From the NCBI RefSeq assembly GCF_020131355.1, contig NZ_JAHLEL010000014.1, positions 310,001 to 374,000 on the forward strand: DNA of 64,000 nucleotides. The letters are read 5' to 3'. Positions 9,101 to 16,661 of the stretch are shown here, piece by piece. The position numbers and the translations under genes are program-made. Each line of letters starts with the position of its first letter. Position 1 is the stretch's first letter. The stretch comes from Pseudonocardia sp. ICBG1293 (GTDB lineage Bacteria > Actinomycetota > Actinomycetes > Mycobacteriales > Pseudonocardiaceae). The notes under the pieces were generated by a model. It made no database searches. It had not been told where the DNA came from and was given only the letters and a program-made list of their open reading frames with translations.

Positions 9101-9210
9101 CGGAGAACATCAACTTCTTCGGCGCCATCGAGGTCGACATCGACGGCGAACTCGCCCAACTCAGCCCGACCGGCTACCGACCACTACGTGTCCGCGACAC
9201 CCTGTTCTGA
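6196..9210 (+). CDS. tnpA: Tn3-family transposase (1004 aa)
   Basis: Full-length Tn3-family transposase, roughly 1000 residues as usual. The N-terminal half is a DUF4158-type DNA-binding region (starting FTDVELERLRRFPEIGREEL). The C-terminal catalytic half shows GTGTLSSSDGQRFPTRGKSV with the first Asp, THVTDQHTTYGTKII, EHATDTHGVT with the second Asp, and SRQLNKGESLHALKRDL near the catalytic Glu. It starts at GTG 6196 with GGGAGG seven bases upstream. Between its stop and the nested IS are about 190 bp with no recognisable gene. Confidence 0.95.
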   Translation: MVAPVFTDVELERLRRFPEIGREELFRFFTLAPADVAFVDPGRGRGAADRLGLAVAVCSLSWLGFVPDEVASAPQAAVVRLAEQLRVDPAVIGSYGRRAKTRTEHLRLAAQYLGWRPPTTLEIKELDEFLLARAMEHDSPTLLFRLACEFLISARVIRPGPVTVVKRVAHAREVARQETFDRLAHEFTDARRVGLDGLLVVDSEIGMTRLRWLGKGPVEASPAAVKAEIAKLEFLRGMDAHALDLSVLPAERRRFLATVGRRLTAQALERREPERRYPILLTLLAQSATEVLDEVVALFDQALSARESKAAHRMRDYLAERAKSGEDRQELLDAILAIVADPAVPDGDVGGLIRGERVGWDRLRSAQSSALPPLPRDHGHLAALDGSYGYLRQFTPNVLDAVTFAGGTAAAELLEAVAILRELNATGARKVPDDAPSGFVPARFRGYLDTAAANRSATAYRHYWELCVLLALRDGLRTGDVFVPGSRRYSDPAAYLLTEDKWADQRAEFCRLVGKPSDAATGLAEAEDELHTALGKLETTLAHGDGPVRLDDDGDLVISPLTAEDIPAEARALKAELTEMLPFAPIVSLLIEMDKRTGFLDCFTHAGGKQARTRELKRNLIAVLLAQSTNLGLTRMADACGISYDILAWTAEWYVREETLRAANLALIGYHQRLPLTPVFGTGTLSSSDGQRFPTRGKSVTARALSRYFAHEGLSTYTHVTDQHTTYGTKIIVATKREAHYVLDEILGNATDIPITEHATDTHGVTLVNFGLFDLLGLQLSPRIRDLGKITLYRTGAKAAAETAFPLTGPLLARKLNTDLIAEHWDDLLRLAGSLKFGHATASLLVGKLSASGRQNALAAALKEYGALRRTVYTARYLSDPAYRRKISRQLNKGESLHALKRDLLYAHEGMIRARHLEGQTEQAWCLTLVTNAVVTWTTEYYGLAVEQMRAAGRRIDDEVLAHISPAHSENINFFGAIEVDIDGELAQLSPTGYRPLRVRDTLF

Positions 9211-9406
9211 TCAGGTTCGCCGTCCTCACGACGCGACGCCCCCGTCATCGGGCAAGTTTCACTCACTGGCCAGCCACCACAGCACCCATCGTCGCTGCTC
9301 AGACCCACTGTCGTCTCTGGCAGCGCACTCCGTGGCCACTGCTGTCGAGACGAGTCCATGGTCGCTTCCGCCTCGATAGATTGAGACACGCGATAATCGC
9401 GGCTTA

Positions 9407-10386
9407 GAGGTCGCGCGGATTGGTCACAGCTTGGCCGCGGTCGAGTGTCTGGGGGCGAGGGCGGGTACGGGCCTGCCGATCATGAAGTTATCTACGCTTC
9501 GTGATCGTCTGGAGGCCGCGTGCCCACCCTGCCATCATGGCTGACCGAGCCGTTGTGGGACCAGTTCACCGCGCTGCTGCCTCATCGAGACGAGTTCGAT
9601 CCCACCCATCCGCTGGGCTGCCATCGCCGCCGGATCGCGGATCGGATCGTGTTCGACAAGCTCCTGCAGGTACTGCGGTTCGGCTGCTCGTATGAGGGCA
9701 TCGCTGACAGCACCTGCTCGGCGACCACCATCCGCGATCGTCGTGACGAGTGGATCAGGCTCGGGGTCTTCGCCCAGCTGCGTCGGATCGTCCTGGACGC
9801 CTACGACCGCATCGTCGGTCTGCTGCTGCACGACATCGCCGTCGATGGCGCCATCACCAAGGCCCCCGGCGGCGGCGAGGTCGCCGGTCCGTCGCCGGTG
9901 GACCGGCGCAAACAGGGTATGAAACGTTCGGTGCTCGTCGAGGGATACGGCATCCCGCTGGGCCGAGTCCTGGCCGGAGCCAACCGGCACGACTCCCCGC
10001 TACTGGGCCCCACCCTCGACCGCCTCGATGCTCTCGGCCCGCTGCCCGACGACATCACCGTGCACCTCGACGCCGGCTATGACTCCGGCAAGACCCGCGA
10101 CACGCTGGCCGAACGAGGCCTGCACGGCGAGATCGCGCACAAGGGTGAGAAAGCGCCGATCCAGGCCACCCGCCGCTGGCACGTCGAGCGGACCAACGCT
10201 TGGCACAACAGCTTCAACCGGCTGCAGCGCTGCTACGAACGACGAGAAATCGTCGTCGACGCGTTCTTCGACCTCGCCGACACGATCGTCACACTCCGTA
10301 GCTTGATTCGGCAGGCCTGGACCACACACCGCTGGAACGCCCGACCTGCACGACGTCCATGATCACCAACCAATCCGCGCGACCTC
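9407..10386 (+). mobile_element. 980-bp IS5-family element, copy 2
   Basis: Complete copy with the same 18-bp termini as copies 1 and 3. It is flanked by TTA on both sides (9404-9406 and 10387-10389), showing an independent insertion, and lies inside the right part of the Tn3-type transposon, between tnpA and its right inverted repeat. The IS630, Tn3 and IS5 insertions are therefore nested in that order. Confidence 0.95.
9520..10362 (+). CDS. IS5-family transposase of the 980-bp IS, copy 2 (280 aa)
   Basis: Identical in protein sequence to the transposases at 3198-4040 and 54304-55146, with the same DDE residues (D109, D184, E223) and the same GTG start preceded by GGAGG. Located in the Tn3-type transposon downstream of tnpA and in the same orientation. 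The copy appears intact and able to produce transposase. Confidence 0.95.
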   Translation: MPTLPSWLTEPLWDQFTALLPHRDEFDPTHPLGCHRRRIADRIVFDKLLQVLRFGCSYEGIADSTCSATTIRDRRDEWIRLGVFAQLRRIVLDAYDRIVGLLLHDIAVDGAITKAPGGGEVAGPSPVDRRKQGMKRSVLVEGYGIPLGRVLAGANRHDSPLLGPTLDRLDALGPLPDDITVHLDAGYDSGKTRDTLAERGLHGEIAHKGEKAPIQATRRWHVERTNAWHNSFNRLQRCYERREIVVDAFFDLADTIVTLRSLIRQAWTTHRWNARPARRP

Positions 10387-10494
10387 TTATCTGACCTATC
10401 CCCACGAACCACGAGGTCACAGCCCTGCATCCTCCATATCCGCCCGAAAAATTCCGGATACTACGGCGCCCCCTGGTTTACGGGATCATGAGCT

Positions 10495-11565
10495 GTGCCG
10501 TTGACTGTGACCGTGGACGTTCCGGCCGCCGACCGCGAGGTGCTGGAGTCCTGGCTGCGTTCCTCGTCGGTTTCGGCGGGACTGGCCCGACGGGGCAGGA
10601 TCGTGTTGCTGGCCGCGGACGGGGTGGCGGTCAAGGACATCGTCACACTGGTCGGGGCGTCGAAGGCGACGGTGATCGGGTGGAAGAAGCGTTACGCCGC
10701 TGAGGGGATCGCCGGGCTGGCCGACCGGCCCAAGGCGGGCCGGCCGCCGGTGATCGACGAGGTCGCGGTCGTGCTCGCCACGCTGGAACCGCCGCCTGAG
10801 CGGCTCGGAGTCACGCACTGGTCGTCACGGCTGCTCGGTGCCGAGCTCGGGATCTCCCACGTGTGGATCGGCAAGATTTGGCGGCGGTGGGGGCTGCAGC
10901 CGTGGAAGTCCGAGACGTTCAAGTTCTCCACCGATCCCGAGCTCGAAGCCAAGGTCCGCGACATCGTCGGGTTGTATCTGAACCCGCCGGACAAGGCCGT
11001 CGTGCTCTGCGTCGACGAGAAATCCCAGGTCCAGGCCCTGGACCGGACAGCGCCGATCCTGCCGATCATGCCCGGTATCCCGGAGAAACGGACGCATGAC
11101 TACGTCCGTCACGGCACCACCACGCTGTTCGCGGCGTTAGAGGTCGCGACCGGGCGGGTCGAGCAGGCGTGCCTGCCGCGGCATCGCCATCAGGAGTTCC
11201 TGCGGTTCCTCAAGCAGGTCGCGAAGGCCTACCCGCGGCGCAAGCTGCACCTGGTGGTGGACAACTACGCGACCCACAAGCACCCCGCAGTGAAGGCCTG
11301 GCTGGCCCGCAACCCGCGGATCACCCTGCACTTCACCCCGACCTCGGGATCGTGGCTGAACATGGTCGAGGTCTTTTTCGGGGTCATCACCCGCCAGGCC
11401 ATTCGCCGTGGCAGCTTCGGCAGCGTCAGAGAACTGATCGGCGCGATCGGCCGGTTCATCGACGGCTGGAACGAACGCTGCCACCCGTTCATCTGGACCA
11501 AACCCGCAGACCACCTACTCAACCACTGCCGACCCGGTCAAAGAACATCGTTTACGCGACACTAG
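10495..11565 (+). CDS. IS630-family transposase (356 aa)
   Basis: The N-terminus is a winged helix-turn-helix (IVLLAADGVAVKDIVTLVG region, residues 36-55). The catalytic DDE domain has D174 (VLCVDEKSQVQAL), D256 (LVVDNYATHK) and E292 (SWLNMVEVFFG), all diagnostic for IS630. The start is GTG 10495, and its stop codon TAG is completed by the TA duplication at the element end. The Tn3-type insertion ends 21 bp upstream of the start, so this transposase has been cut off from its own promoter and is probably poorly expressed unless the Tn3 end supplies one. Confidence 0.92.
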   Translation: MPLTVTVDVPAADREVLESWLRSSSVSAGLARRGRIVLLAADGVAVKDIVTLVGASKATVIGWKKRYAAEGIAGLADRPKAGRPPVIDEVAVVLATLEPPPERLGVTHWSSRLLGAELGISHVWIGKIWRRWGLQPWKSETFKFSTDPELEAKVRDIVGLYLNPPDKAVVLCVDEKSQVQALDRTAPILPIMPGIPEKRTHDYVRHGTTTLFAALEVATGRVEQACLPRHRHQEFLRFLKQVAKAYPRRKLHLVVDNYATHKHPAVKAWLARNPRITLHFTPTSGSWLNMVEVFFGVITRQAIRRGSFGSVRELIGAIGRFIDGWNERCHPFIWTKPADHLLNHCRPGQRTSFTRH

Positions 11566-11574
11566 GTTCGTCCC

Positions 11575-12042
11575 ATGACCGCACCGAAGCCGCAGCGCCG
11601 CGCCCGGAAGATCGCCATGACCGCCGAGGAGGTCACCGCCTTCCTCGACGCCGAGCGCACCTGCCGGGTCGCCACCAACGGGGCGAACGGCCCGCACGCC
11701 ACCCCGCTCTGGTACCTCTGGGACGGCGACGCGCTCTGGCTGACGTCACTGTCGCGCTCGCAGCGCTGGACCGACCTGGAGCGCGACCCGCGGATCGCCG
11801 CCGTCGTCGACGCCGGGGACGACTACACCGAGCTGCGCGGGGTGGAGCTGCGCGGGTCGGTCGAGGTGGTCGGCGAGGTGCCGCGGACCGGGGAGCCGAA
11901 CCCGGAGCTGGAGCGCGTCGAGCAGGCGTTCGCCGACCGCTACACCGGCGGGCACGTGGTGATCGACGGGCGGCACGCATGGCTGCGGCTGCGCCCGGAG
12001 AAGATCACCAGCTGGGACTTCCGCAAGCTGGCGCAGGGCTGA
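11575..12042 (+). CDS. PPOX-class flavin/F420-dependent oxidoreductase family protein
   Basis: A 155-residue split-barrel protein of the pyridoxamine-5'-phosphate-oxidase-like superfamily, seen in FLDAERTCRVATNGANGPHATPLWYLWDGDALWLTS and the later RYTGGHVVIDGRHAWLRLRPEKITSWDFRKL segment. In actinobacteria such proteins bind F420 or FMN and reduce small molecules or stress products; the substrate cannot be told from sequence. ATG 11575 is the natural start, but only 10 bp separate it from the end of the IS630 element, so its native promoter and probably its ribosome binding site have been displaced. It ends just before a strong bidirectional terminator shared with the Baeyer-Villiger gene. Confidence 0.8.
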   Translation: MTAPKPQRRARKIAMTAEEVTAFLDAERTCRVATNGANGPHATPLWYLWDGDALWLTSLSRSQRWTDLERDPRIAAVVDAGDDYTELRGVELRGSVEVVGEVPRTGEPNPELERVEQAFADRYTGGHVVIDGRHAWLRLRPEKITSWDFRKLAQG

Positions 12043-12044
12043 AC

Positions 12045-12077
12045 GGTCCCCGGCGGGCCACGGCACCGCCGGGGACC
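12045..12077. terminator. Bidirectional hairpin terminator
   Basis: A perfect 12-bp GC stem (GGTCCCCGGCGG at 12045-12056 with its complement at 12066-12077) and a 9-nt loop, placed exactly between the convergent PPOX and Baeyer-Villiger genes. No U-run on either side, as is common in high-GC actinobacteria. Confidence 0.75.
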
Positions 12078-12082
12078 GGCGC

Positions 12083-13708
12083 TCAGACGGTCGCGGCCTC
12101 CCCCGCCCGGTCCAGGAGGAACCCGCGGTAGCCGTCGTCGGCGACGGCGCGCAGCTCCTCGCGATAGGCCTTGTGCCCGGCCATGTAGAACATCACCGCG
12201 TTCGGCTTGCCGGGGATGTTCGCCCCGAAGATCCACGAGTCGGCCTTCGGGAACAGCGTCGCGTCGGCGATCTCCCGGCACACCCGGCTCCAGCCGGCCT
12301 CCGCCTCGGAGGTCGCCTCGACGGCGCGGACGCCGGTGCGCTCGGCGTGACCGATGAGCCCGCCGATCCACTCCACCTGGGCCTCGATGCTCGGCGGCAG
12401 GTTGGTGAAGGGCCCGTTCGGCCCGAGGACCATGAACATGTTCGGGAAGCCGGCCTTCGCCACCCCGAGGTAGCTCGACGGCCCACCGGTCCAGTGCTCG
12501 TCGATGTGCCGCCCGCCGCGGCCGCGCAGGTCCATCGCGCGGTAGTTCCCGTCGACGGCGTCGAACCCGGTCGCCAGGACGAGCACGTCCAGCTCGTGGA
12601 GCACGCCGTCGGCGGTGCGCACCCCCTCGGGGACGATCCCGACGATCGGGTTCTCCCGGATCGGGACCAGCTCCACGTCGTCGCGGTTGAAGGTCTCGTA
12701 GTAGCCCTCGTTGCAGATCGGGCGCTTGGCGTAGAGGTCGGTCGGGGTCAGTCTGCGGGCGGTCTCGGGGTCGGTGACGGTCTCGGCGATCTTGCGGCGG
12801 ATGAACGCCGCCGCCGCCGCGTTCGCCTCCGGGTCGGTCGCGATGTCGCAGAAGGTGCCGAACATGAAGCGGAACCCGTTGCCCGCCTCCCAGTTCTCCT
12901 GGAAGACCCGCTCCCGCTCCTCCGGCGGCACGCTCATCGCCTCGACCCCGCTCTCCTCGAAACCGAAGGCGACCACCGAGCCGCGGACCTGGTCCCAGAT
13001 CTCCCCGAAGCGCTCCTTGGTCCGGTCCACCTCGTCCCGGGTGACCGGCCGGTTCCCCGACGGCACGTTGTACTGCGGGCTGCGCTGGAACACGGTCAGG
13101 TGCCCGGCCACCGGGGCCGCGGCAACGATGAACTGTGCCCCGGTCGAGCCGGTGCCGATCACCCCGACCCGGCGGCCGGTGAGGTCGAGGTCGTCGGGCC
13201 AGGCGTTCGTGTGGACGGTGCGCCCGGCGAAGGTGTCCAGACCCGGGATGTCCGGGACGTTGCTGCGTGCGAGCAGGCCCAGGGCGTTGACCAGGTAGCG
13301 GCAGCGCAGCGTCCCGCCGGTGGAGGTCGACACCCGCCACAGCCCGGTGTCCTCCTCGTAGGCGGCGCCAGTCACCTCGGTGTCCAGGGTGATGTCGCGC
13401 CGCAGGTCGAACCGGTCGACGACGTGCTCGAGGTAGGCCAGGACGTCGGGCTGGTCCAGGTAGCGGCTGGTCCAGTCCCACTCCTGCAGCAGGTCGGGAT
13501 CGAAGGAGTAGCGGTAGACGAAACCCTCGGTGTCGGACTTCGCGCCCGGGTAACGGTTGAAGTACCAGGTGCCCCCGACGCCGCCGCCCTTCTCGAACGC
13601 GCGGACGCTCAGGCCGAGCCGGTCGCGCAGGGTGTGCAGCATGTAGATGCCGCCGAAGCCGGCGCCGACGACGACGGCGTCGACGTCCGGGGTGGTGGGT
13701 GTGTCCAT
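12083..13708 (-). CDS. Type I Baeyer-Villiger monooxygenase (541 aa)
   Basis: FAD- and NADPH-dependent monooxygenase that would insert oxygen beside a ketone carbonyl to give an ester or lactone. Two Rossmann motifs are visible, GAGFGG at residues 15-20 and GTGSTG at 185-190, with the type I BVMO fingerprint FAGRTVHTNAWPD at 160-172 between them. GGTWYFNRYPG near residues 45-55 is also standard for the cyclohexanone/acetone monooxygenase group. It lies 25 bp after a serine hydrolase gene and in the same direction. Together they resemble the BVMO/esterase pairs that open ketones and hydrolyse the resulting esters (e.g. AcmAB for acetone, or terpene-ketone pathways). The actual ketone is unknown. 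Confidence 0.92.
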   Translation of the reverse strand: MDTPTTPDVDAVVVGAGFGGIYMLHTLRDRLGLSVRAFEKGGGVGGTWYFNRYPGAKSDTEGFVYRYSFDPDLLQEWDWTSRYLDQPDVLAYLEHVVDRFDLRRDITLDTEVTGAAYEEDTGLWRVSTSTGGTLRCRYLVNALGLLARSNVPDIPGLDTFAGRTVHTNAWPDDLDLTGRRVGVIGTGSTGAQFIVAAAPVAGHLTVFQRSPQYNVPSGNRPVTRDEVDRTKERFGEIWDQVRGSVVAFGFEESGVEAMSVPPEERERVFQENWEAGNGFRFMFGTFCDIATDPEANAAAAAFIRRKIAETVTDPETARRLTPTDLYAKRPICNEGYYETFNRDDVELVPIRENPIVGIVPEGVRTADGVLHELDVLVLATGFDAVDGNYRAMDLRGRGGRHIDEHWTGGPSSYLGVAKAGFPNMFMVLGPNGPFTNLPPSIEAQVEWIGGLIGHAERTGVRAVEATSEAEAGWSRVCREIADATLFPKADSWIFGANIPGKPNAVMFYMAGHKAYREELRAVADDGYRGFLLDRAGEAATV

Positions 13709-13733
13709 GACGGTCTCCGGGTGGTGCGACGGG

Positions 13734-14652
13734 TCAGCGGTGGTACCAGGCGGCGAGGGCGGCGAGCTCGTCGTCGGCCTCGGGCGCGGTCCCGGCCAGG
13801 AACGGGAAGACGTGCTGCATGCCCTCGACGACCGAGAGCGTCACGTCGACGACGGCGGCGCGGGCCCGGTCGGCCAGCCGCACCGCGTCGTCGAGCAGCG
13901 CCTCGGCGCCGCCGGCGTTCACGTAGAGCGGCGGGAACCCGGTGAGGTCGGCGTGCAGCGGGTTCGCCAGCGGGGTCCGCGGGTCGACCCGGCCCTCCCC
14001 AGGACGCCGGCGATCATGCCCTCCAGCAGCGGCACGGTGACCAGGGCGTCGGTGGCGGCGTTGGCGGACAGCGTGGATCCGGTGTTCTCCATGTCCAGCC
14101 ACGGCGAGAACGCCACGACCCGCCCCGGCAGCGGCCGCCCCGCGTCACGCAGGGCCAGCACCGCGGCGACGGCGAGGTTGCCGCCCGCGGAGTCCCCGAT
14201 CGTGCCGGGGCGGTCCCCCGCGCCCTCAGCGCCTCGAAGACCGCCACGGTGTCCTGCACCTGCGCCGGGTGCGGGTGCTCGGGGGCGCGCCGGTAGTCGG
14301 CGACGAACGCGGTCGCCCCCAGTGCCTTCGCGACGTGCCCGGCGAGCTTGCGGTGGCTGGCCGCGGAGCCGACCGCGAACCCGCCGCCGTGGGTGTAGAG
14401 CAGGACCCGGGCCGGGTCCGCACCGATCGGGAGGGTCCAGGTCCCGGGGACCCCACCGAGGGTGTCCTCGCGGTAGGTGACGTCCTCGGGCTCGCGGGTG
14501 GCCCGGTGCCACTCGTCGAAGATGCTGCGGAACAGCCGGGTGGTGAGGTCGGGGGTGTCCGCGATGATCCCGGACCAGTCCGCGTAGAGGGCACGCAGCG
14601 CGTCGGACTCGGTGGACGTGCCCGGCGGGCGGGTCGGTGGCGCCGTCGTCAT
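13734..14652 (-). pseudogene. Alpha/beta hydrolase (HSL family), two frameshifts
   Basis: Hormone-sensitive-lipase-type esterase: oxyanion motif [10 protein letters not shown], nucleophile motif [11 protein letters not shown] and the C-terminal [19 protein letters not shown] and GMQHVFPF segments (catalytic Asp and His region) are all present, but in three frames. The frame changes near 14213-14226 (GCGCGGGGGACC on the coding strand) and again near 13991-14003 (CTGGGGAGGGCC). Adding one base at each restores a 306-residue protein of normal length. Start ATG 14652 has GGAGGAG just upstream. Expected role: hydrolysis of the ester or lactone made by the adjacent Baeyer-Villiger enzyme. The shifts may be real or sequencing errors in G-rich runs. 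Confidence 0.85.
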
Positions 14653-14743
14653 CGCAGTTCTCCTCCGGTCGGCCGGGACGACGGGGGCGCCGCACCGGCG
14701 GTGGTGTGGTCGTCGATGGTCGGCACCCCGCCGCCCGCGCGGG

Positions 14744-14760
14744 TGTTCCGTTCTGGAACG
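14744..14760. promoter_or_regulatory. Possible operator GTTCC-N5-GGAAC
   Basis: Five-base inverted repeat TGTTCCGTTCTGGAACG in the 202-bp divergent space between the hydrolase/BVMO operon and the regulator gene. Position fits a binding site for the adjacent Fis-type regulator, but only one copy is seen and the arms are short. Confidence 0.3.
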
Positions 14761-14854
14761 CCCCCGGACCGCGAGCGCTGGCCAGAATCGTGTGACCCGG
14801 GGCACAGTGGGTGTGTCGGCGGTGGGAACGGATCGGGCGGGACGGATCGGGGCG

Positions 14855-16657
14855 ATGACGCGTCGGGACGACGACACGGCGGTGCCGGCGCTGTCGGCCG
14901 GACAGCGCCGGCACATCCGGCGCAGCCGCGAGACGCTCGTCGACGGCGGGCTGCTCGCCGTACCGCCCGGCCACGCGGGGGTGCCGCCGCTGATCGAGCA
15001 GAGCTGGCGGCGCTGCATCGGCGAGGCCGTACCGACCGCGCCGGAGCGCATCGGCCACGCCGACCCCGGGGACGACCACACCCTGCTGCGGCGGGCGGCC
15101 GAGCCGGTCCTGGCCCGGCTGGTGGACAGCTTCGCCGACGTCCCGGTGGCCATGGTCCTGTCCGACGCGACCGGGCGCATCGTCCGGCGCCACGTCGGCC
15201 CCCGGCGGCAGCGGACCATCATGGACCGGGCGAGCGCGGTGGAGGGGTCGGACTTCTCCGAGCGGTCGGTGGGCACCAACGGCATCGGCACCGTGCTCGT
15301 CGAACGGCGGCCGGTCCTGGTCCGGGGCCCGGAGCACTACAACGCGCTGCTGGAGAACCTGACCTGCGCGGGCACCCCGGTCGTGGACCCCGGGACCGGG
15401 CGCGCGGTGGGCTCGTTCTCACTGGCCTGTGCGGTGGGGGACGTGCATCCGCTCATGGCGGTAATGGCCGCCGACATCGGCCGTCAGATCGAGGGCCGGC
15501 TGCTCGACGAGGCCGTGGAGCGGCACCGGCGCCTGGTGCGGGCCTACCTCGCGCTGGGGCGGACGACGGCCGGGGCGCTGGTCGTCGACGCCGACACCCT
15601 GCTCGGAGACCGCCCGGCGCTCGCCCACGCCGGACCCGACCTGCACCCCCTGCTGTGGGCGTTCCTGCGCGAGGACCGCCCGGACCGGGCACGGCGGATG
15701 CGGGTCCCGCTGCCCGACGGCCTGCACGACGCGGTCGTCGCACCGGTCGAGGGCACCGGCGGGACCGCGTTCAGCATCCGGCTCGGACGCCGCAGTCCCC
15801 CGGTCACCGAGCCGGCGCGGGCTGCGGTCCGGGGCGCCACCGGGCAGCACGTCCGCTCGCGGCCCGAGGCCCGCCACGACGCCCGCCGTCACCGGGGGCT
15901 GCACCACGATCCGGAGGCCGACCGCCGCCTCCGGGACGCCGTGGCACACCGGGAGACCGTCGCGGTGACCGGTCCCGGTGGCAGCGGGAAGCTGCGTACC
16001 GCCCGGCTGCTGCTGTCCCGCCTCGGCCTCGACGACGTCGTCGTCGTCGAGCCGCACCGCGATCCGGACTGGTTCACCACGGCCCGCGCCGCCGCGGCGG
16101 CGGGACGCGGCCTGGTCCTGCGGCGGGTGCACGCGGCTCCGGGCCCGTCCGCGGCGGAGCTGCGGGACCTGGCCGCGACGGGCGGGCCGATCGCCCTCAC
16201 CGCGGAGGCCACCACGGTCGACGGCCGTCTGTCCGACCTGCTCGGCCAGGTCGCCACCGTCGTCCGGCTGCCGGCACTCGCGGCGGGCCGCGAGCACCTG
16301 CCGGCGCTGGTCGAGGCGGTGCTGGCCGGTCTGCCGGGGCCCGCGTCGGGGTCGCGCCCGACCGCGGCGGCGCTGGACCGGCTCCTGGCCTGGCACTGGC
16401 CGGGCGACATCGCCGAGCTGCACACGGTGCTCGGCGCGGCGGCCCGGCGCGCGGCCGGGGGCCCGATCGGACCCACCGACCTGCCCGACCGGCTGCGGGC
16501 CGCCCGCCGGGGGCTCGCGCTGATGGAGGCCGCGGAGCGGGACGCCGTCGTGGAGGCGCTGCGCGGCGCCGGCGGGAACCGGACCCGGGCCGCCCGCGCG
16601 CTCGGGATCGGCCGCAACACCCTCTACCGCAAGCTGCGCGAGTTCGGGATCTCCTGA
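14855..16657 (+). CDS. GAF/Fis-type transcriptional regulator (AcoR/MimR-like, degenerate AAA+)
   Basis: About 600 residues. The N-terminal part has an AcoR-type arrangement ([10 protein letters not shown] helix, then a GAF domain with [15 protein letters not shown]). The middle keeps only traces of the NtrC AAA+ module: a P-loop-like [12 protein letters not shown] but no GAFTGA sigma-54 contact motif and no clear Walker B. The end is a Fis-type HTH ([25 protein letters not shown]). Loss of GAFTGA is usual in actinobacteria, which lack sigma-54; relatives such as MimR activate monooxygenase operons. Divergent from the hydrolase/BVMO operon, it most likely controls it in response to a ketone or alcohol. 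ATG 14855 was chosen because the conserved region begins shortly after; longer starts to 14612 are possible. Confidence 0.8.
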   Translation: MTRRDDDTAVPALSAGQRRHIRRSRETLVDGGLLAVPPGHAGVPPLIEQSWRRCIGEAVPTAPERIGHADPGDDHTLLRRAAEPVLARLVDSFADVPVAMVLSDATGRIVRRHVGPRRQRTIMDRASAVEGSDFSERSVGTNGIGTVLVERRPVLVRGPEHYNALLENLTCAGTPVVDPGTGRAVGSFSLACAVGDVHPLMAVMAADIGRQIEGRLLDEAVERHRRLVRAYLALGRTTAGALVVDADTLLGDRPALAHAGPDLHPLLWAFLREDRPDRARRMRVPLPDGLHDAVVAPVEGTGGTAFSIRLGRRSPPVTEPARAAVRGATGQHVRSRPEARHDARRHRGLHHDPEADRRLRDAVAHRETVAVTGPGGSGKLRTARLLLSRLGLDDVVVVEPHRDPDWFTTARAAAAAGRGLVLRRVHAAPGPSAAELRDLAATGGPIALTAEATTVDGRLSDLLGQVATVVRLPALAAGREHLPALVEAVLAGLPGPASGSRPTAAALDRLLAWHWPGDIAELHTVLGAAARRAAGGPIGPTDLPDRLRAARRGLALMEAAERDAVVEALRGAGGNRTRAARALGIGRNTLYRKLREFGIS

Positions 16658-16661
16658 CCGC

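Larger units (their letters stand above)
6102..10473 (+). mobile_element. Tn3-family transposon (carries only a transposase) with nested IS
   Basis: Bounded by about 40-bp inverted repeats: the left starts GGGGTCGCCGTAGTATCCGG and the right, read inward, starts GGGGGCGCCGTAGTATCCGG; both continue to ...CGGGCGGATATGG. A 5-bp duplication TGGTT flanks it (6097-6101 and 10474-10478), as expected for Tn3. It is inserted in the leader of the IS630 transposase gene. Removing the nested 980-bp IS and its extra TTA leaves about 3.4 kb, filled almost entirely by tnpA. No resolvase gene or passenger gene is visible, so cointegrate resolution would need another recombinase. Confidence 0.9.
6063..11562 (+). 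mobile_element. IS630-family element interrupted by a Tn3-type transposon
   Basis: The left end (6063, GTGTTGCGGTAAC) and right end (complement GTGTCGCGTAAACG, ending at 11562) are imperfect inverted repeats, each next to a TA dinucleotide (6061-6062 and 11563-11564), the standard IS630/Tc1 target duplication. Only 39 bp of the left end lie before the Tn3-type transposon at 6102-10473; the remaining 1084 bp with the transposase follow it. Without the insert the IS would be about 1.12 kb. It landed in the intergenic space between the ornithine decarboxylase gene and the PPOX gene. Confidence 0.85.

Noticed and set aside
9211..9403. A resolvase remnant after tnpA
   Set aside because: The 190 bp has no frame resembling a serine or tyrosine resolvase.
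14612..14854. Extended N-terminus of the GAF/Fis regulator from 14612
   Set aside because: It would overlap the hydrolase start and shared promoter region; the residues lack any family similarity, so the ATG at 14855 was preferred.
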